Source of the DNA: Tuctoria greenei
Taxonomy: Eukaryota; Streptophyta; Magnoliopsida; Poales; Poaceae
Length of the DNA: 64,000 nucleotides
NCBI GenBank assembly: GCA_036927565.1
Contig: JAYESD010000007.1
Coordinates: forward strand, 125,896,230 to 125,960,229
Direction of reading: 5' to 3'
Position numbers and translations under genes: made by a program. Of this stretch, positions 33,541 through 43,932 are shown one piece after another; within the stretch, counting starts at the first letter, position 1, and each line of letters opens with the position of its first letter. The notes under the pieces were generated by a model. It worked only from the letters and a program-made list of their open reading frames with translations, was not told the origin of the DNA and did no database searches.

Positions 33541-36500
33541 TTTGTTTTTGCAGGCCTACTCCTCCGGTGGATCCAAATGGGTGCTAGACAGTGGATGCAC
33601 CAACCACATGACCGGAGAAAGGAGGATGTTTGTGGAGTATGAAGTGAACCAGGACCCAAACGAAGGCATCTACTTTGGGGATAACAGTCAAGGAAGGGTC
33701 CTCGGTACCGGTAAAATTGCAATATCCTCTGAACATACTCTTTCGCATGTTTTACACGTTGAATCTTTAGATTATAACCTGCTGTCCATATCTCAGTTAT
33801 GTGACAAAGGTTATAATTGTCTGTTTACTAACGAGGGTGTGACCGTCTCAAGGAGAAGTGATGGTTCCATTGCATTCAAGGGTATGTTAAAGGGAAAGCT
33901 TTATCTTGTTGACTTCAACAAGGATAAAGCCGAACTCAACACATGCTTGATTGCAAAAACCAACATGGGTTGGCTGTGGCATAGACGGCTAGCACATGTT
34001 GGTATGAGGAACCTTCAAAAACTCCTCAAGGGCGATCACATCCGAGGTTTGAAAGATGTTGTGTTTGAGAAAGACAGGCCTTGTAGCGCGTGCCAAGCAG
34101 GAAAGCAAGTTGGAGCACAACATCCCGCAAAGAACATCATGACCACGACAAGACCGCTCGAACTACTTCATATGGACCTCTTCGGTCCAATTGCTTACAT
34201 AAGCATAGGCGGTAACAAATACGGTTTGGTTATTATTGATGATTTTTCCCGCTTCACTTGGGTGTTCTTTTTGCATGACAAGTCAGAAACACAAGGAACA
34301 CTCAAGAAATTCTTCAAGCGAGCGCAAAACGAGTTCTCACTATCAATCAAGAGTATTCGGAGCGACAATGGCACGGAGTTCAAGAACATACAAGTGGAGG
34401 AGTACCTTGATGAGGAAGGAATCAAGCACGAATTCTCAGCGCCATACTCTCCACAACAAAACGGAGTTGCCGAAAGGAAGAACCGAACGCTCATAGAGAT
34501 GGCAAGAACAATGCTCGATGAATACAAGACTTCGGATCGATTTTGGGCGGAAGCAATCAACACCGCCTGCCATGCCACAAATCGACTCTATCTTCATCGA
34601 CTACTAAAGAAGACCTCCTATGAGCTACTCACCGGTAACAAACCGAACATTTCATATTTTCGAGTTTTCGGTTCTCCTTGCTATATTTTGAACAAGAAGC
34701 CCAGGACCTCAAAGTTCGCTTCGAAGTCCGATGAAGGTTTCTTGCTTGGTTATGATTCGAACACTTACGCCTATCGTGTTTTCAACAAGGCCTCCGGACT
34801 TGTTGAAGTGGCACGTGACGTAGTGTTCGATGAAACTAATGGCTCCCAAAAGGAGCAAGTTGATCAATGTGAATTAGGTAAAGAGGAAGCCCCCTATCAA
34901 GCAATAAAGAGGATGGCTCTAGGCGAAGTACGACCACAAGAGTCATCGGCACAAATACAAGAGGAAAGTGAACCACAAGAGGAGATCAACAATCAAGGGG
35001 GAGCCTCGATACAAGATCAATCACAAGAATATGAACATGATCAACAAATCAACAAGGACAACAACTCAGGGGGAGAAGAAGATGAACACCAACATACGAC
35101 CCCCCAAGTGCCACACCCAAGAGTACACCAATGCATTCAAAGGGATCATCCAATCGACAACATCATCGGCGACATCCAAAAAGGAGTAACCACTAGATCT
35201 CGTATAGCAAATTTTTGTGAACATTACTCGTTTGTCTCCTTTTTGGAACCCCGCAGGACTGAGGATGCATTAAAGGATCCTGACTGGGTGGTGGCAATGC
35301 AAGAAGAGTTGAACAATTTCAAGAGAAACGAGGTTTGGGAACTTGTGGAAAGACCCAATGCAAACATAGTCGGCACCAAGTGGGTCTTCCGCAACAAACA
35401 AGACGAACACGGGGTGGTGACAAGAAACAAGGCACGACTTGTGGCCAAAGGTTACTCACAAGTCGAAGGTTTGGATTTTGATGAGACCTTTGCTCCAGTA
35501 GCTAGGCTTGAATCAATTAGAATATTACTTGGATATGCTACTCACCATGATTTCAAGCTGTACCAAATGGACGTAAAAAGCGCCTTCCTCAACGGACCGA
35601 TCAAGGAAGAGGTGTACGTGGAGCAACCCCCCGGATTTGAAGACGAAGAGTTCCCCGACCACGTGTATAAACTGCGTAAGGCTCTCTATGGCCTCAAACA
35701 AGCTCCTAGAGCTTGGTATGAGTGTCTTAGAGATTTTTTAATTGATAATGGCTTTCAAATTGGCAAAGTAGATTATACACTATTCACGAAAAATCTGGAT
35801 AATAATCTTTTCATTTGCCAAATCTATGTTGATGATATAATTTTTGGATCAACTAACCAATCTTTCTGTGAAGAGTTTAGTAAAATTATGACAGACAGAT
35901 TTGAAATGTCAATGATGGGAGAATTGAAGTACTTCTTGGGATTCCAAGTGCGGCAACAAAGGGAAGGAACATTCATAAGCCAAACCAAGTACACACAGGA
36001 CATCCTCAAGAAGTTTGGCATGGACAAGGCAAAGCCCATTAAGACTCCCATGGCAACGAATGGTCACATGGATCTCAATGAAGATGGACCGAGCTTCGAC
36101 CAAAAGGTATATCGCTCCATGATTGGATCTTTACTTTACTTATGTGCATCTAGGCCAGATATTATGTTGAGTGTATGTTTGTGTGCAAGATTTCAAGCCA
36201 ACCCTAAGGAATGTCATTTGACAGCCGTAAAGAGAATCCTAAGATATTTAGTTCATACACCCAACCTTGGTCTTTGGTACCCAAAAGGCTCAAAATTCAA
36301 TCTCATTGGGTATTCCGATGCAGATTATGCCGGGTGCAAAGTTGATAGAAAAAGCACTTCTGGCACTTGCCAATTCCTAGGAAGATCCTTAGTTTCTTGG
36401 TCATCCAAGAAACAGAATTCCATTGCATTATCCACAGCCGAAGCGGAGTATGTTGCAGCCGGGAGTTGTTGTGCACAACTCCTTTGGATGCGACAAACTC

Positions 36501-36778
36501 TAAGGGATTACGGTTACAATATGAATCGTATTCCTCTTCTTTGCGACAATGAGAGTGCCATTAAAATAGCCCACAATCCAGTTGAGCACTCTAGAACTAA
36601 ACACATTGACATAAGACACCATTTCTTGAGAGACCATTCCATGAAAGGAGACATATCCATCTCTCATGTCAACACCCAAAAACAATTGGCCGACATATTC
36701 ACCAAGCCACTTGATGAAAAACGTTTTTGCGAACTCCGAAATGAGCTAAACATCCTTGATTCTCGGAGTGTGGCTTGA
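33407..36778 (+). CDS. pol: Copia-2 Pol (protease, integrase, RT, RNase H)
   Basis: Open frame of 1123 residues in +1 relative to gag. The first ~49 codons overlap gag and are probably not used: the conserved part starts at 33554, right after a splice-acceptor-like TTTGTTTTTGCAG. Domains in order: protease with DSG at residues 61-63; GAG-pre-integrase HHCC at about 180-240; integrase core with D in HMDLFGP (about 255), D in RSDNGTEF (about 318) and E in NGVAERKNR (about 354); RT with QMDVKSAFLNG and the catalytic YVDDIIFGS (about 806); RNase H with YSDADYAGC (about 968), AEYVAA and CDNESAIK, ending in an IFTKPL tail. All catalytic residues are present. No stops or frameshifts are seen. Confidence 0.95.
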   Translation: MLVKCMLIMLGHAMGTQNPMCGCPNVLLLTSKDPSKLGYLKPRRNLFLQAYSSGGSKWVLDSGCTNHMTGERRMFVEYEVNQDPNEGIYFGDNSQGRVLGTGKIAISSEHTLSHVLHVESLDYNLLSISQLCDKGYNCLFTNEGVTVSRRSDGSIAFKGMLKGKLYLVDFNKDKAELNTCLIAKTNMGWLWHRRLAHVGMRNLQKLLKGDHIRGLKDVVFEKDRPCSACQAGKQVGAQHPAKNIMTTTRPLELLHMDLFGPIAYISIGGNKYGLVIIDDFSRFTWVFFLHDKSETQGTLKKFFKRAQNEFSLSIKSIRSDNGTEFKNIQVEEYLDEEGIKHEFSAPYSPQQNGVAERKNRTLIEMARTMLDEYKTSDRFWAEAINTACHATNRLYLHRLLKKTSYELLTGNKPNISYFRVFGSPCYILNKKPRTSKFASKSDEGFLLGYDSNTYAYRVFNKASGLVEVARDVVFDETNGSQKEQVDQCELGKEEAPYQAIKRMALGEVRPQESSAQIQEESEPQEEINNQGGASIQDQSQEYEHDQQINKDNNSGGEEDEHQHTTPQVPHPRVHQCIQRDHPIDNIIGDIQKGVTTRSRIANFCEHYSFVSFLEPRRTEDALKDPDWVVAMQEELNNFKRNEVWELVERPNANIVGTKWVFRNKQDEHGVVTRNKARLVAKGYSQVEGLDFDETFAPVARLESIRILLGYATHHDFKLYQMDVKSAFLNGPIKEEVYVEQPPGFEDEEFPDHVYKLRKALYGLKQAPRAWYECLRDFLIDNGFQIGKVDYTLFTKNLDNNLFICQIYVDDIIFGSTNQSFCEEFSKIMTDRFEMSMMGELKYFLGFQVRQQREGTFISQTKYTQDILKKFGMDKAKPIKTPMATNGHMDLNEDGPSFDQKVYRSMIGSLLYLCASRPDIMLSVCLCARFQANPKECHLTAVKRILRYLVHTPNLGLWYPKGSKFNLIGYSDADYAGCKVDRKSTSGTCQFLGRSLVSWSSKKQNSIALSTAEAEYVAAGSCCAQLLWMRQTLRDYGYNMNRIPLLCDNESAIKIAHNPVEHSRTKHIDIRHHFLRDHSMKGDISISHVNTQKQLADIFTKPLDEKRFCELRNELNILDSRSVA

Positions 36779-37762
36779 AAAGTTGCATACCTGTATGATT
36801 GCTTCAAAATATTGATTGAATTGTGAAAATTATTCCTCCCCATTTTTCTCTCGAAAAAACTATGTCAATTATTAGATCTTGATGAATTTTTGATCATAGT
36901 ATGATTGTTGTTTGCTTACTGATCAAATTCATCAGGATTATTTGAATTGTTTTGCCTCTCTACCCTCAATTATTGGACCTTCAAATATATATGAATGGGC
37001 TATGCAATTCTCTCCTGGTGACCACGGACAAGTCCGTGGTTACCCGGACTAGTCCGCCATTGCAGACTAGTCCGTAGTGTGCCGGTTAGGCCGGACTAGT
37101 CCGACAAACCACGGACTAGTCCGATTTAGGTTTCTGGAGGACTTCGGACTAGTCCGGTCCTGTCCGGACTTGTCCGATTTTTCGTGTCCATAACCCTAGC
37201 CGCCACCAAACCCTAATCCCCTCACCCCACACTCTCCTCAAAGCTTTCTCTCTCTTGCGCTCGAGCTCCCAAGGCGAATCCTTGATTCCTCCGTCGAAAA
37301 GCCTCAATCTTGGGCGGAGATCAAGCTTGAAGACTCGGGGATTGAAGTTAGCGGACAAGTCCGGCCTCCAACCCCCACATTTTCAAGCTTCCTTGGATTT
37401 CTTGGTACATTTTCCTCAAAACCCTAAGAAATCACAAATTTCTTCATTGCTTATCGTTTGGCCTAGCATTCTTCACTAGTTGCATGTCCAGTTGATGTAC
37501 TATGTGTATGCTAGACTAGTTATTTCATTAGGGATCAATTTTTATCCAGTTTGTTAGGTTTTTGCAGATGAACACCGGACTAGTCCGGTCCAGGTACGGA
37601 CAAGTCCGGTCCCCCGGACTAGTCCGTGCCTGAGCACCGGACAAGTCCGTTGTTTCTGAACCAAAACCTAATTCTTTAATTCCCTACTGCCTTCCATTGC
37701 CATCTTACCTCACCAATACCTTGTATAACTTGTCTTTTCTCTTGATCACTCATTCTCAGATC
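36779..37762 (+). other. Copia-2 pol-ORF3 spacer
   Basis: About 980 bp without a gene. It contains about 12 GGACTAGTCC/GGACAAGTCC motifs (37024-37175, 37354 and 37575-37650). It ends in pyrimidine-rich sequence and CATTCTCAG just before the ORF3 ATG, which could serve as a splice acceptor. Confidence 0.75.
37022..37650. repeat. GGACTAGTCC motifs in the Copia-2 pol-ORF3 spacer
   Basis: Seven copies lie between 37022 and 37175, one near 37354 and four between 37575 and 37650. The same region in Copia-1 and Copia-3 also carries them. Confidence 0.9.
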
Positions 37763-39325
37763 ATGTCGAGCTCCGACAATGAAATCTCCGATTTCGAGGC
37801 CGAGTTGGACCACGAGGTGGCACCTCGGTCCTCGACGGGTCTTGGCAAGAAACGCCAAGAGAGACCCTCCGAGCCTGCTCCCTCACCTCCCCAGGTTCGG
37901 AGGAAGGTGTGTGTCAAGAAGGCCGCCTCGAAGGCTGCTCCTCCGTCAAGTGGCCCTCGCCAAGCTAAAGGGAAGGGCAAGAGGGTTGCCACAGGGCCTG
38001 TTGGGCCCCTAAAGCTGCATACTCCCAGAGAAGGGGTCCGGGACCCCAATGAGGAAAGATTCAATGGCAAGGGCAGCGATGTGGCCATGAAGCTGAGAAG
38101 TGTGGACTACTATGCAAGGCCCAAGCAAGCAGCTGATGGCAGATTCTGGTCAAATTTCCATGCTGACTTCTACAAGCTGGTCTACTTGCCGATGAAGACC
38201 CCGGTGGTGCGCAGTCAATGGATTGACTGGGCCCACCTTGAGAAGAGGAAATGTGCAGCTTTTGATGAAGTGATACAAGCTGCAGAGAGACATGGGCTGA
38301 AGGATTTGTTTGCCTTCAGATATAATTGGAATGATGAAGTGATTGCACAATTCTATACAACGTGCCACTTCTCAAGTGAAGACGAAGAAAGTGTGACTTG
38401 GATGACTCATGGATCCAAGTATTCCATCACTCAAGAAGAGTTTGCCCGTCTGCTGCATCTTGACTCTGAGGGAGATGACCACCTCATTATCCACAACATT
38501 GGGGTCACTGAGAGGGATGGAATGAAGTTCATGTATGAGCCCACCTCCAAGTTTGTCCCTCCCTCCACAAAGAACATGAAGCCTTTCTTTGTGGTCCTCA
38601 ACAGAGTCCTCAGGAAGACGATTGCTCCCAAGGATGGGGATGCAGGGAGTGTGCAAGGCTACCTCCGGACCCTGATGAGGGTCATCAGCAAGAAAAGGCA
38701 ATTCGATGTTGCAGACTATATCTGGAATGATATGGTCAATATCTCAAGTACCCCCAACCGATCCTGTGGCTATGCCCCTTACTTGATGTTCATGATTGAG
38801 AAGGTCACAGGAATCGAGTTTGTGAAGGATGTGGAGCACACTCCACTGAGGCCTCAGAAGCCTCAGTCCGTGAGTGTCCAGGCTGCTCCATCGCCGGCCT
38901 CAAGCCCCGAGGCGCCGGCAAGGCAAGAAGAAGCTGCTAGGGCTACTCCTCCCTCCAGGGAAGCCCCTCAGAAAGGATCCGCCAGTGGGATCCTCAAGTA
39001 CTTGGCTGCAATCTTCTCTTCCTGCAAGAAAACTGAAGTGAAGCTTCACAAGCTAAATCAGAAGAGGAAGGAGGACATGAGATACATAAAAGCCAATGTG
39101 AAGCAACTGAGTGAGAAGCTGGAGATCAATCCAATTGGATCTCCAGTACTTTCTGAAGATTCTGATCCAAACATCACCGAGCTCAGCCCCTTGACTCCTT
39201 CCGAGCTTGCCTATTTTGGCATTGGGGGCTCGAGCAGCTCCGCTCCTCCTCCTACCTCTCAACCTCGTCAAGCCGAAAGCGATGAAGATGATGAAGACGA
39301 CGAGAGGACTGACAGCGAAGAGTGA
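37763..39325 (+). CDS. Copia-2 third ORF, unknown protein in env position
   Basis: Open frame of 520 residues after pol. The ATG at 37763 is chosen because ATGTCGA is conserved in Copia-1 (8812) and Copia-3 (53067); an upstream in-frame ATG at 37697 is not. Residues 1-100 are hydrophilic and basic (Lys/Arg/Pro). The conserved core at about 125-360 includes RFWSNFHADFYKLVYLPMK, a VRSQWIDWAHL segment, TWMTHGSKYSI, EEFARLLHL and NRVLRKTIAPKDGD. It resembles the plant-transposon-protein/ATHILA ORF1-like domain found in many grass elements. That assignment is from memory of the family's appearance and is not certain. Residues about 410-455 are Lys-rich and may form a coiled coil, and the end is acidic. 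There is no signal peptide or convincing membrane segment. Function unknown. Confidence 0.88.
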   Translation: MSSSDNEISDFEAELDHEVAPRSSTGLGKKRQERPSEPAPSPPQVRRKVCVKKAASKAAPPSSGPRQAKGKGKRVATGPVGPLKLHTPREGVRDPNEERFNGKGSDVAMKLRSVDYYARPKQAADGRFWSNFHADFYKLVYLPMKTPVVRSQWIDWAHLEKRKCAAFDEVIQAAERHGLKDLFAFRYNWNDEVIAQFYTTCHFSSEDEESVTWMTHGSKYSITQEEFARLLHLDSEGDDHLIIHNIGVTERDGMKFMYEPTSKFVPPSTKNMKPFFVVLNRVLRKTIAPKDGDAGSVQGYLRTLMRVISKKRQFDVADYIWNDMVNISSTPNRSCGYAPYLMFMIEKVTGIEFVKDVEHTPLRPQKPQSVSVQAAPSPASSPEAPARQEEAARATPPSREAPQKGSASGILKYLAAIFSSCKKTEVKLHKLNQKRKEDMRYIKANVKQLSEKLEINPIGSPVLSEDSDPNITELSPLTPSELAYFGIGGSSSSAPPPTSQPRQAESDEDDEDDERTDSEE

Positions 39326-39365
39326 AGCCCTAGGACCTTCCTCTCTCTCTCTTTTTGGTGTCTTG

Positions 39366-39393
39366 ATGCCAAAGGGGGAGAGATTGAGGGGGA
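39366..39393 (+). other. Second polypurine tract of Copia-2
   Basis: CCAAAGGGGGAGAGATTGAG followed by GGGGAG, about 40 bp after the ORF3 stop and about 390 bp before the 3' LTR. It is conserved in all three copies of the family. Confidence 0.6.
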
Positions 39394-39765
39394 GTCTCTA
39401 GTCTAAGCTTTAGCTGAATAGGATGCGAGGAGAGAGCTCTCTATGTTTTTTAATTGTGATTGTATTTGCTTAACTCTCTTTTCATATCATGTTTGGTCCT
39501 GTGATGAATTGCTCAATTAATTTGCAAGTGTGTGATGAAATCTGAGTTTTTGCTCCTGAAGTGCCATATTCACTTGATATTAGTTGGTAAATGAAAATTC
39601 TGTCATTCTTAATGCATTCATGCTCTTAGTATGCATCCCACCATAAAGAATGCACATATGAATAATTATCTTGTTGCCTGATGCATTTTTGAGTCATATG
39701 TGCATACTTTATGAAAATCTCATTTTATACCTCATTTTGTGAAATCTCAATTGGTTGTCATCAAT

Positions 39766-39783
39766 CACCAAAAAGGGGGAGAT
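39766..39783 (+). other. 3' polypurine tract of Copia-2
   Basis: CACCAAAAAGGGGGAGAT directly before the 3' LTR. It primes plus-strand synthesis. Confidence 0.9.
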
Positions 39784-41346
39784 TGAAAGTGCATCTAGGA
39801 CTCCCTTGTGGGTTTTGGATGATTTATGACAAGCAATTGGGATCCTAATCCTTTTGTTGAGATGAATGCAGGAAAATGATGAAAAATGAGCAAAATGCCA
39901 AAAAGAGGGAAATTAAGAAGGAGAATGAATTTGAGCTCAAGAAGAAGAAATTAGTTGTTTAGTATGTATGGAGTGTGTTAAGGAAACACACCCAAGAGCT
40001 CAATCTCACTTAATTACACACACACAATGCACAAAACTATACAGGACCGGACTAGTCCGATATCAGCCAAACTAGTCCGATATCACATTCTGCACAAGAT
40101 CGGACAAGTCCGGTCTCTACCGGACTAGTCCGATATCTTTCTGTTCAACTTCGGACTAGTCCTTCCCAGTGCGGACTAGTCCTCAACACAATGCACAAGT
40201 CACTAGATCGGACAAGTCCGGTCACCACCGGACTAGTCCGATACACTTTCTGATCCACTTCGGACAAGTCCGGTGACTACACGGACTAGTCCGATATACA
40301 CTCTGATCTAAATCGGACAAGTCCTCCAAGTGCGGACTTGTCGTTCTAAACACTTAGGGTTTCACAGGACCGGACAAGTCCGATAGCAACCGGACAAGTC
40401 CGAAGATTTCCAGCAGCGAAATCGGACAAGTCCGTTTTTCAATCGGACTAGTCCGATATTCCTGGACACTTAGGGTTTGCTTCACACAGCACACCGGACT
40501 AGTCCGGTCTCCACCACGGACTAGTCCGATCTTTCTGAACCCTAACGGTAATTTCTAGAAACCCCATATAAATAGAGGTGCACGGCCCACTTTTAACCTC
40601 TCTCGAACCCTAGCGCCGTCACACCTCCCAAGAGACTCAAAAACCATCTCTCTCCACGAAATTAAGTGCAAAATCGATCAATCCTTTGAAGATCACTTGT
40701 AGATCATTGGAGAGGCACTTTGCACACGATTGAGCTCTTGGTTTGAATCTCTAACACACTCTTGCATCTCAATTTGTATATTTCGAAGTGTGTTATTGGT
40801 GGTTTTGAAACTTGTAATCAAGGGAGCTCTCAACTTGTGAGATCGCCCCTTCAACTTGGTGATTTACCCCTGTGTGATTAGTGGAAGAGGATTGGCCTTC
40901 GTGGCGATCCGACGAGGGAAGGGTTGGTGAAGACCCGGTCCTTTTGTGGGCTCCTCAACGTGGACGTAGGCTGCCTTCGTGGTAACCGAACCACGGGATA
41001 AATCTTGTGTCTTGTTTGTTTGTGTTCATCATTCTAGTTGATCAACATTATCTAGGGTTTGATTCATTTTGTTGAATTGAAGTTAAATAGTTGAACAAGA
41101 ATCATACTTGCAATAAAACTTAACATACAACTATTGAACTGTCATTATAGTTTATATTTCCGCTGCAAACGACAACGAAACAATCAAATTGACCTAACTT
41201 GATCAACCTAGCCCGTGAAATCCGGACTAGTCCGCACTTTACCGGACTAGTCCGATATATCTGGATTTGACCTTTTTGTTGAAGTGCTACAGGAACCGAG
41301 AAATTCAAGAAGGCCTATTCACCCCCCCCCTCTAGGCCTACATTCA
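39784..41346 (+). repeat. Copia-2 3' LTR
   Basis: Pairs with 29513-31073. By eye it shows seven substitutions and a C-run length difference (seven versus nine C near the end). TATA box at 40567-40574; motif array at about 40047-40535. Confidence 0.95.
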
Positions 41347-41351
41347 ATACA
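41347..41351. repeat. Target-site duplication of Copia-2 (right)
   Basis: ATACA, matching 29508-29512. Confidence 0.92.
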
Positions 41352-42911
41352 TGTGAACATTTCTATCCATATCAGTCTTTTTCTTGAAAATCCATCTACA
41401 ATCGATAGGTCTCACACCTTCGATTGGATCAACCAAGTTCCAAACTTGATTTTTATGCATGGATTCAATTTGAGATTCCATGGCTCCAAGCCACTTCTCA
41501 AAGTCAGGTCACGTCATTGCTTCGGTATAGGTCGTGGGCTAATCATTGTCCAACAATACCATGTCATGCTGCTCCGTGGTTAGAAGCGTTAACTTTTCAG
41601 TCGCACGGCGTACCCTCATAGACCTTCATGGGGCTGGTGTTTCATCAACTAGTTGCACAACATCTTGTACAACCTATATAGGATCAGTGGATGCCGAAAC
41701 ATTTTCAGGTATTTCTTGAATTTCTTCAAGATGCACCTTGCTCCCACTAACTCGTTTTGAGAGAAACTCTTTCTCCAAGAAAACACCATTGCGAGCGGTA
41801 AACACTTTACCCTCTGTATTATTATAAAAATAATATCCTTTGGTTTCCCTAGGATATCCCACAAAGAAGCATTTGTCTGATTTGGGAGTGATTTTGTCAG
41901 AGGTCAAACGTTTGACATAAGCATCACACCCCCAAACTTCGAGGAAAGACAACCCGGGACGTTTCCCGGTCCACATCTCATATGGTGTCTTCTCAATAGA
42001 CTTAGTTGGGACTCTGTTTAGTGTAAACGCAGCAGTTTCAAGAGCATAACCCCAAAATGATAGCGGAAGATCTGCTTGGCTCATCATTGACCTAACCATG
42101 TCTAACAAGGTTTGGTTCCTCCATTCGGACACCCCATTCCATTGAGGCGTTCTAGGTGGAGTCCACTGTGGAACAATTCCACATTGTTTCAAACGATCAT
42201 AAAATTCATGGCTCAAATATTCACCCCCACGATCAGATCATAGAAGTTTAACTGTCTTGCCTAATTGACTTTGTACTTCATTCTGAAATTCTTTGAACTT
42301 TTCAAAGGATTTAGCCTTGTGCCTCATTAGGTAGTATACATAACCATATCTGCTAAAGTCATCGGTAAATGTGATGAAGTACTGAAAACCACCTCTAGCA
42401 ATTGAACTCATTGCTCCACATACATCTGTATGTATGAGTCACAACAAGTCAGTCACCCTCTCACTATAACCAGTGAAGGGTGCTCTGGTCATGTTCACAA
42501 GCAAACAAGATTCACATGTGTTAGGTGATTTAAAATCAAATGAGCTTAGTAAATCATCTTTATGGAGTTTTTCAATGTGTTTCTCATTTATATGACCTAA
42601 GCGCCAATGCCAAATAAAAGTGGGATTTGGATCATTTCGTCGAGCTTTTTGGTATTAATGTTACAGACAGTTTTATCCTCAAGATCAAGAACATATAATC
42701 CATTCACCAATGGACATTGAGCATAGAAAATATCATTGTAATAAATGGAACAACATTTGTTCTTTATTACAATCTCATAACTATCAACTTCTTCTAAACA
42801 CGAATAAGAGATAATGTTCTTGCTTAAAGTAGGAATGCAATAACAATTATTCAATTCCAATACTAATCCTGAGGGTAATGACAAGTGGTAGGTTCCGACA
42901 GCTATGATCAC
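41352..42911 (-). pseudogene. Copia-A pol, N-terminal part (integrase)
   Basis: Continues the pol cut at 29512. Next to the insertion it encodes NLVDPIEGVRPIDCRW and the start of the RT. The integrase (42216-41674) contains WTPPRTPQWNGVSEWRNQTL, GYALETAAFTLNRVPTK and KPGLSFLEVWGCDAYVKRL-like sequence. The GAG-pre-integrase/protease-proximal part is at 42911-42597 (YHLSLPSGLVLELNNC). Several stops and frameshifts occur around 42220-42600. Confidence 0.82.
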
Positions 42912-43084
42912 AACTTTTGCTCCATGCCGACACGAACATCCAACTTGCCTTTTGCAAATCTTCTAGTCTCACTTAGACCCTACAATGATTTGCAAGTGTG
43001 AATCATCGATCCAATATCAAATATTCATGATTCACTAGAAGATAATGCAATGTTAATTTCTATAACATTTATACCTGAAGCAAA

Positions 43085-43932
43085 AGTCTCACTTCCCTTC
43101 TTCTTCATCATATCCTCCAAGTACTTCTTGCAGTTTCTTGATCAGTGCCCCTTAGCATGACAGTGAAAGCATTCATCATTAGGAGAAGGGCCAGATTTGC
43201 CCTTTGGCTTAGAATTTGAGCTTGATGGCTCATCGGGAACCTTTCCCTTGCCTTTGCCTTTTGGATGCGTCACACGCTTCCTCTTTTTATTCTCCTTTTA
43301 CACCATCATCACATGAGAGGCATTTTTCTTAATGCTTTCTTCGGTTGTTTTAAGCATCACATGCAATTCAGCCAAAGTTTTCTCCATGCCATTCATTCCA
43401 AAATTCAATATAAATGGCTCGTAGCTCGGTGGGAGCGACTAGAGAACAACGTCAATAGCCAGATCATCCTTGAGTTCAGAACCAAGTTTATCCAAAGTTT
43501 CAATGTAACCAATCATTTTGATTACATGAGAGCTGACCGGGCTACCCTCCGCCAGCTTTCATGAGAATAAGGACTTTGAGATGTTATATCTCTCAGCTCT
43601 AGCTTGATTCTCAAATATTCCATGCAGTCCCTCAATCATAGAATAAGCATTTGTATGCTCCTACTGTTTTTGCAGATCAGGGGACATAGTGGCGAGCATG
43701 AGGAAGCTTACATTAAGCGCATCATCACAGTGCTTCGTATAAGCTCTACGTGCTGAAGTAGTTGCATCAGCTGGGAGGTCATCAGGGTATGGCTGCAGAA
43801 GAACGTACTCGGTTTTCTCTTGCCTAATAACGATTCTCAGGTTGTTGTACCAATCAATAAAGTTAGCTCCATTGAGCTTTTCCTTTTCAAGCAAAGTTCG
43901 CAAATGAAACCGGAATTGTTACTAGCGGACAT
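43085..43932 (-). pseudogene. Copia-A gag
   Basis: Starts near ATG 43932 and contains EKLNGANFIDWYNNLRIVIR and the UBN2-type gag region (43903-43661). Further on it has the zinc knuckle CFHCHAKGH (about 43165-43130), where the following Trp codon has become TGA. Frameshifts lie around 43440-43600. The 70 bp between the ATG and the Gypsy-2 LTR hold no primer-binding site. Confidence 0.8.

Larger units (their letters stand above)
29513..41346 (+). mobile_element. Copia-2: young, structurally complete SIRE-like Copia
   Basis: An 11.8-kb Ty1/Copia element with 1561- and 1563-bp LTRs, an exact 5-bp target duplication (ATACA), a Met-tRNA primer site, open gag, open pol, an open third ORF and a polypurine tract. 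The order protease, integrase, RT, RNase H is that of Copia, and a third ORF after pol marks the SIRE/Maximus-type branch. Comparing the LTRs by eye I count seven substitutions and one 2-bp indel, about 99.5% identity. It lies within the RT of Copia-A. Of the elements here it alone could plausibly still be active. Confidence 0.95.

Noticed and set aside
37697..37762. Upstream ATG giving ORF3 a hydrophobic leader (signal-peptide-like)
   Set aside because: The sequence from 37697 is not conserved in Copia-1 or Copia-3, while ATGTCGA at 37763 is. The apparent leader is probably untranslated sequence.
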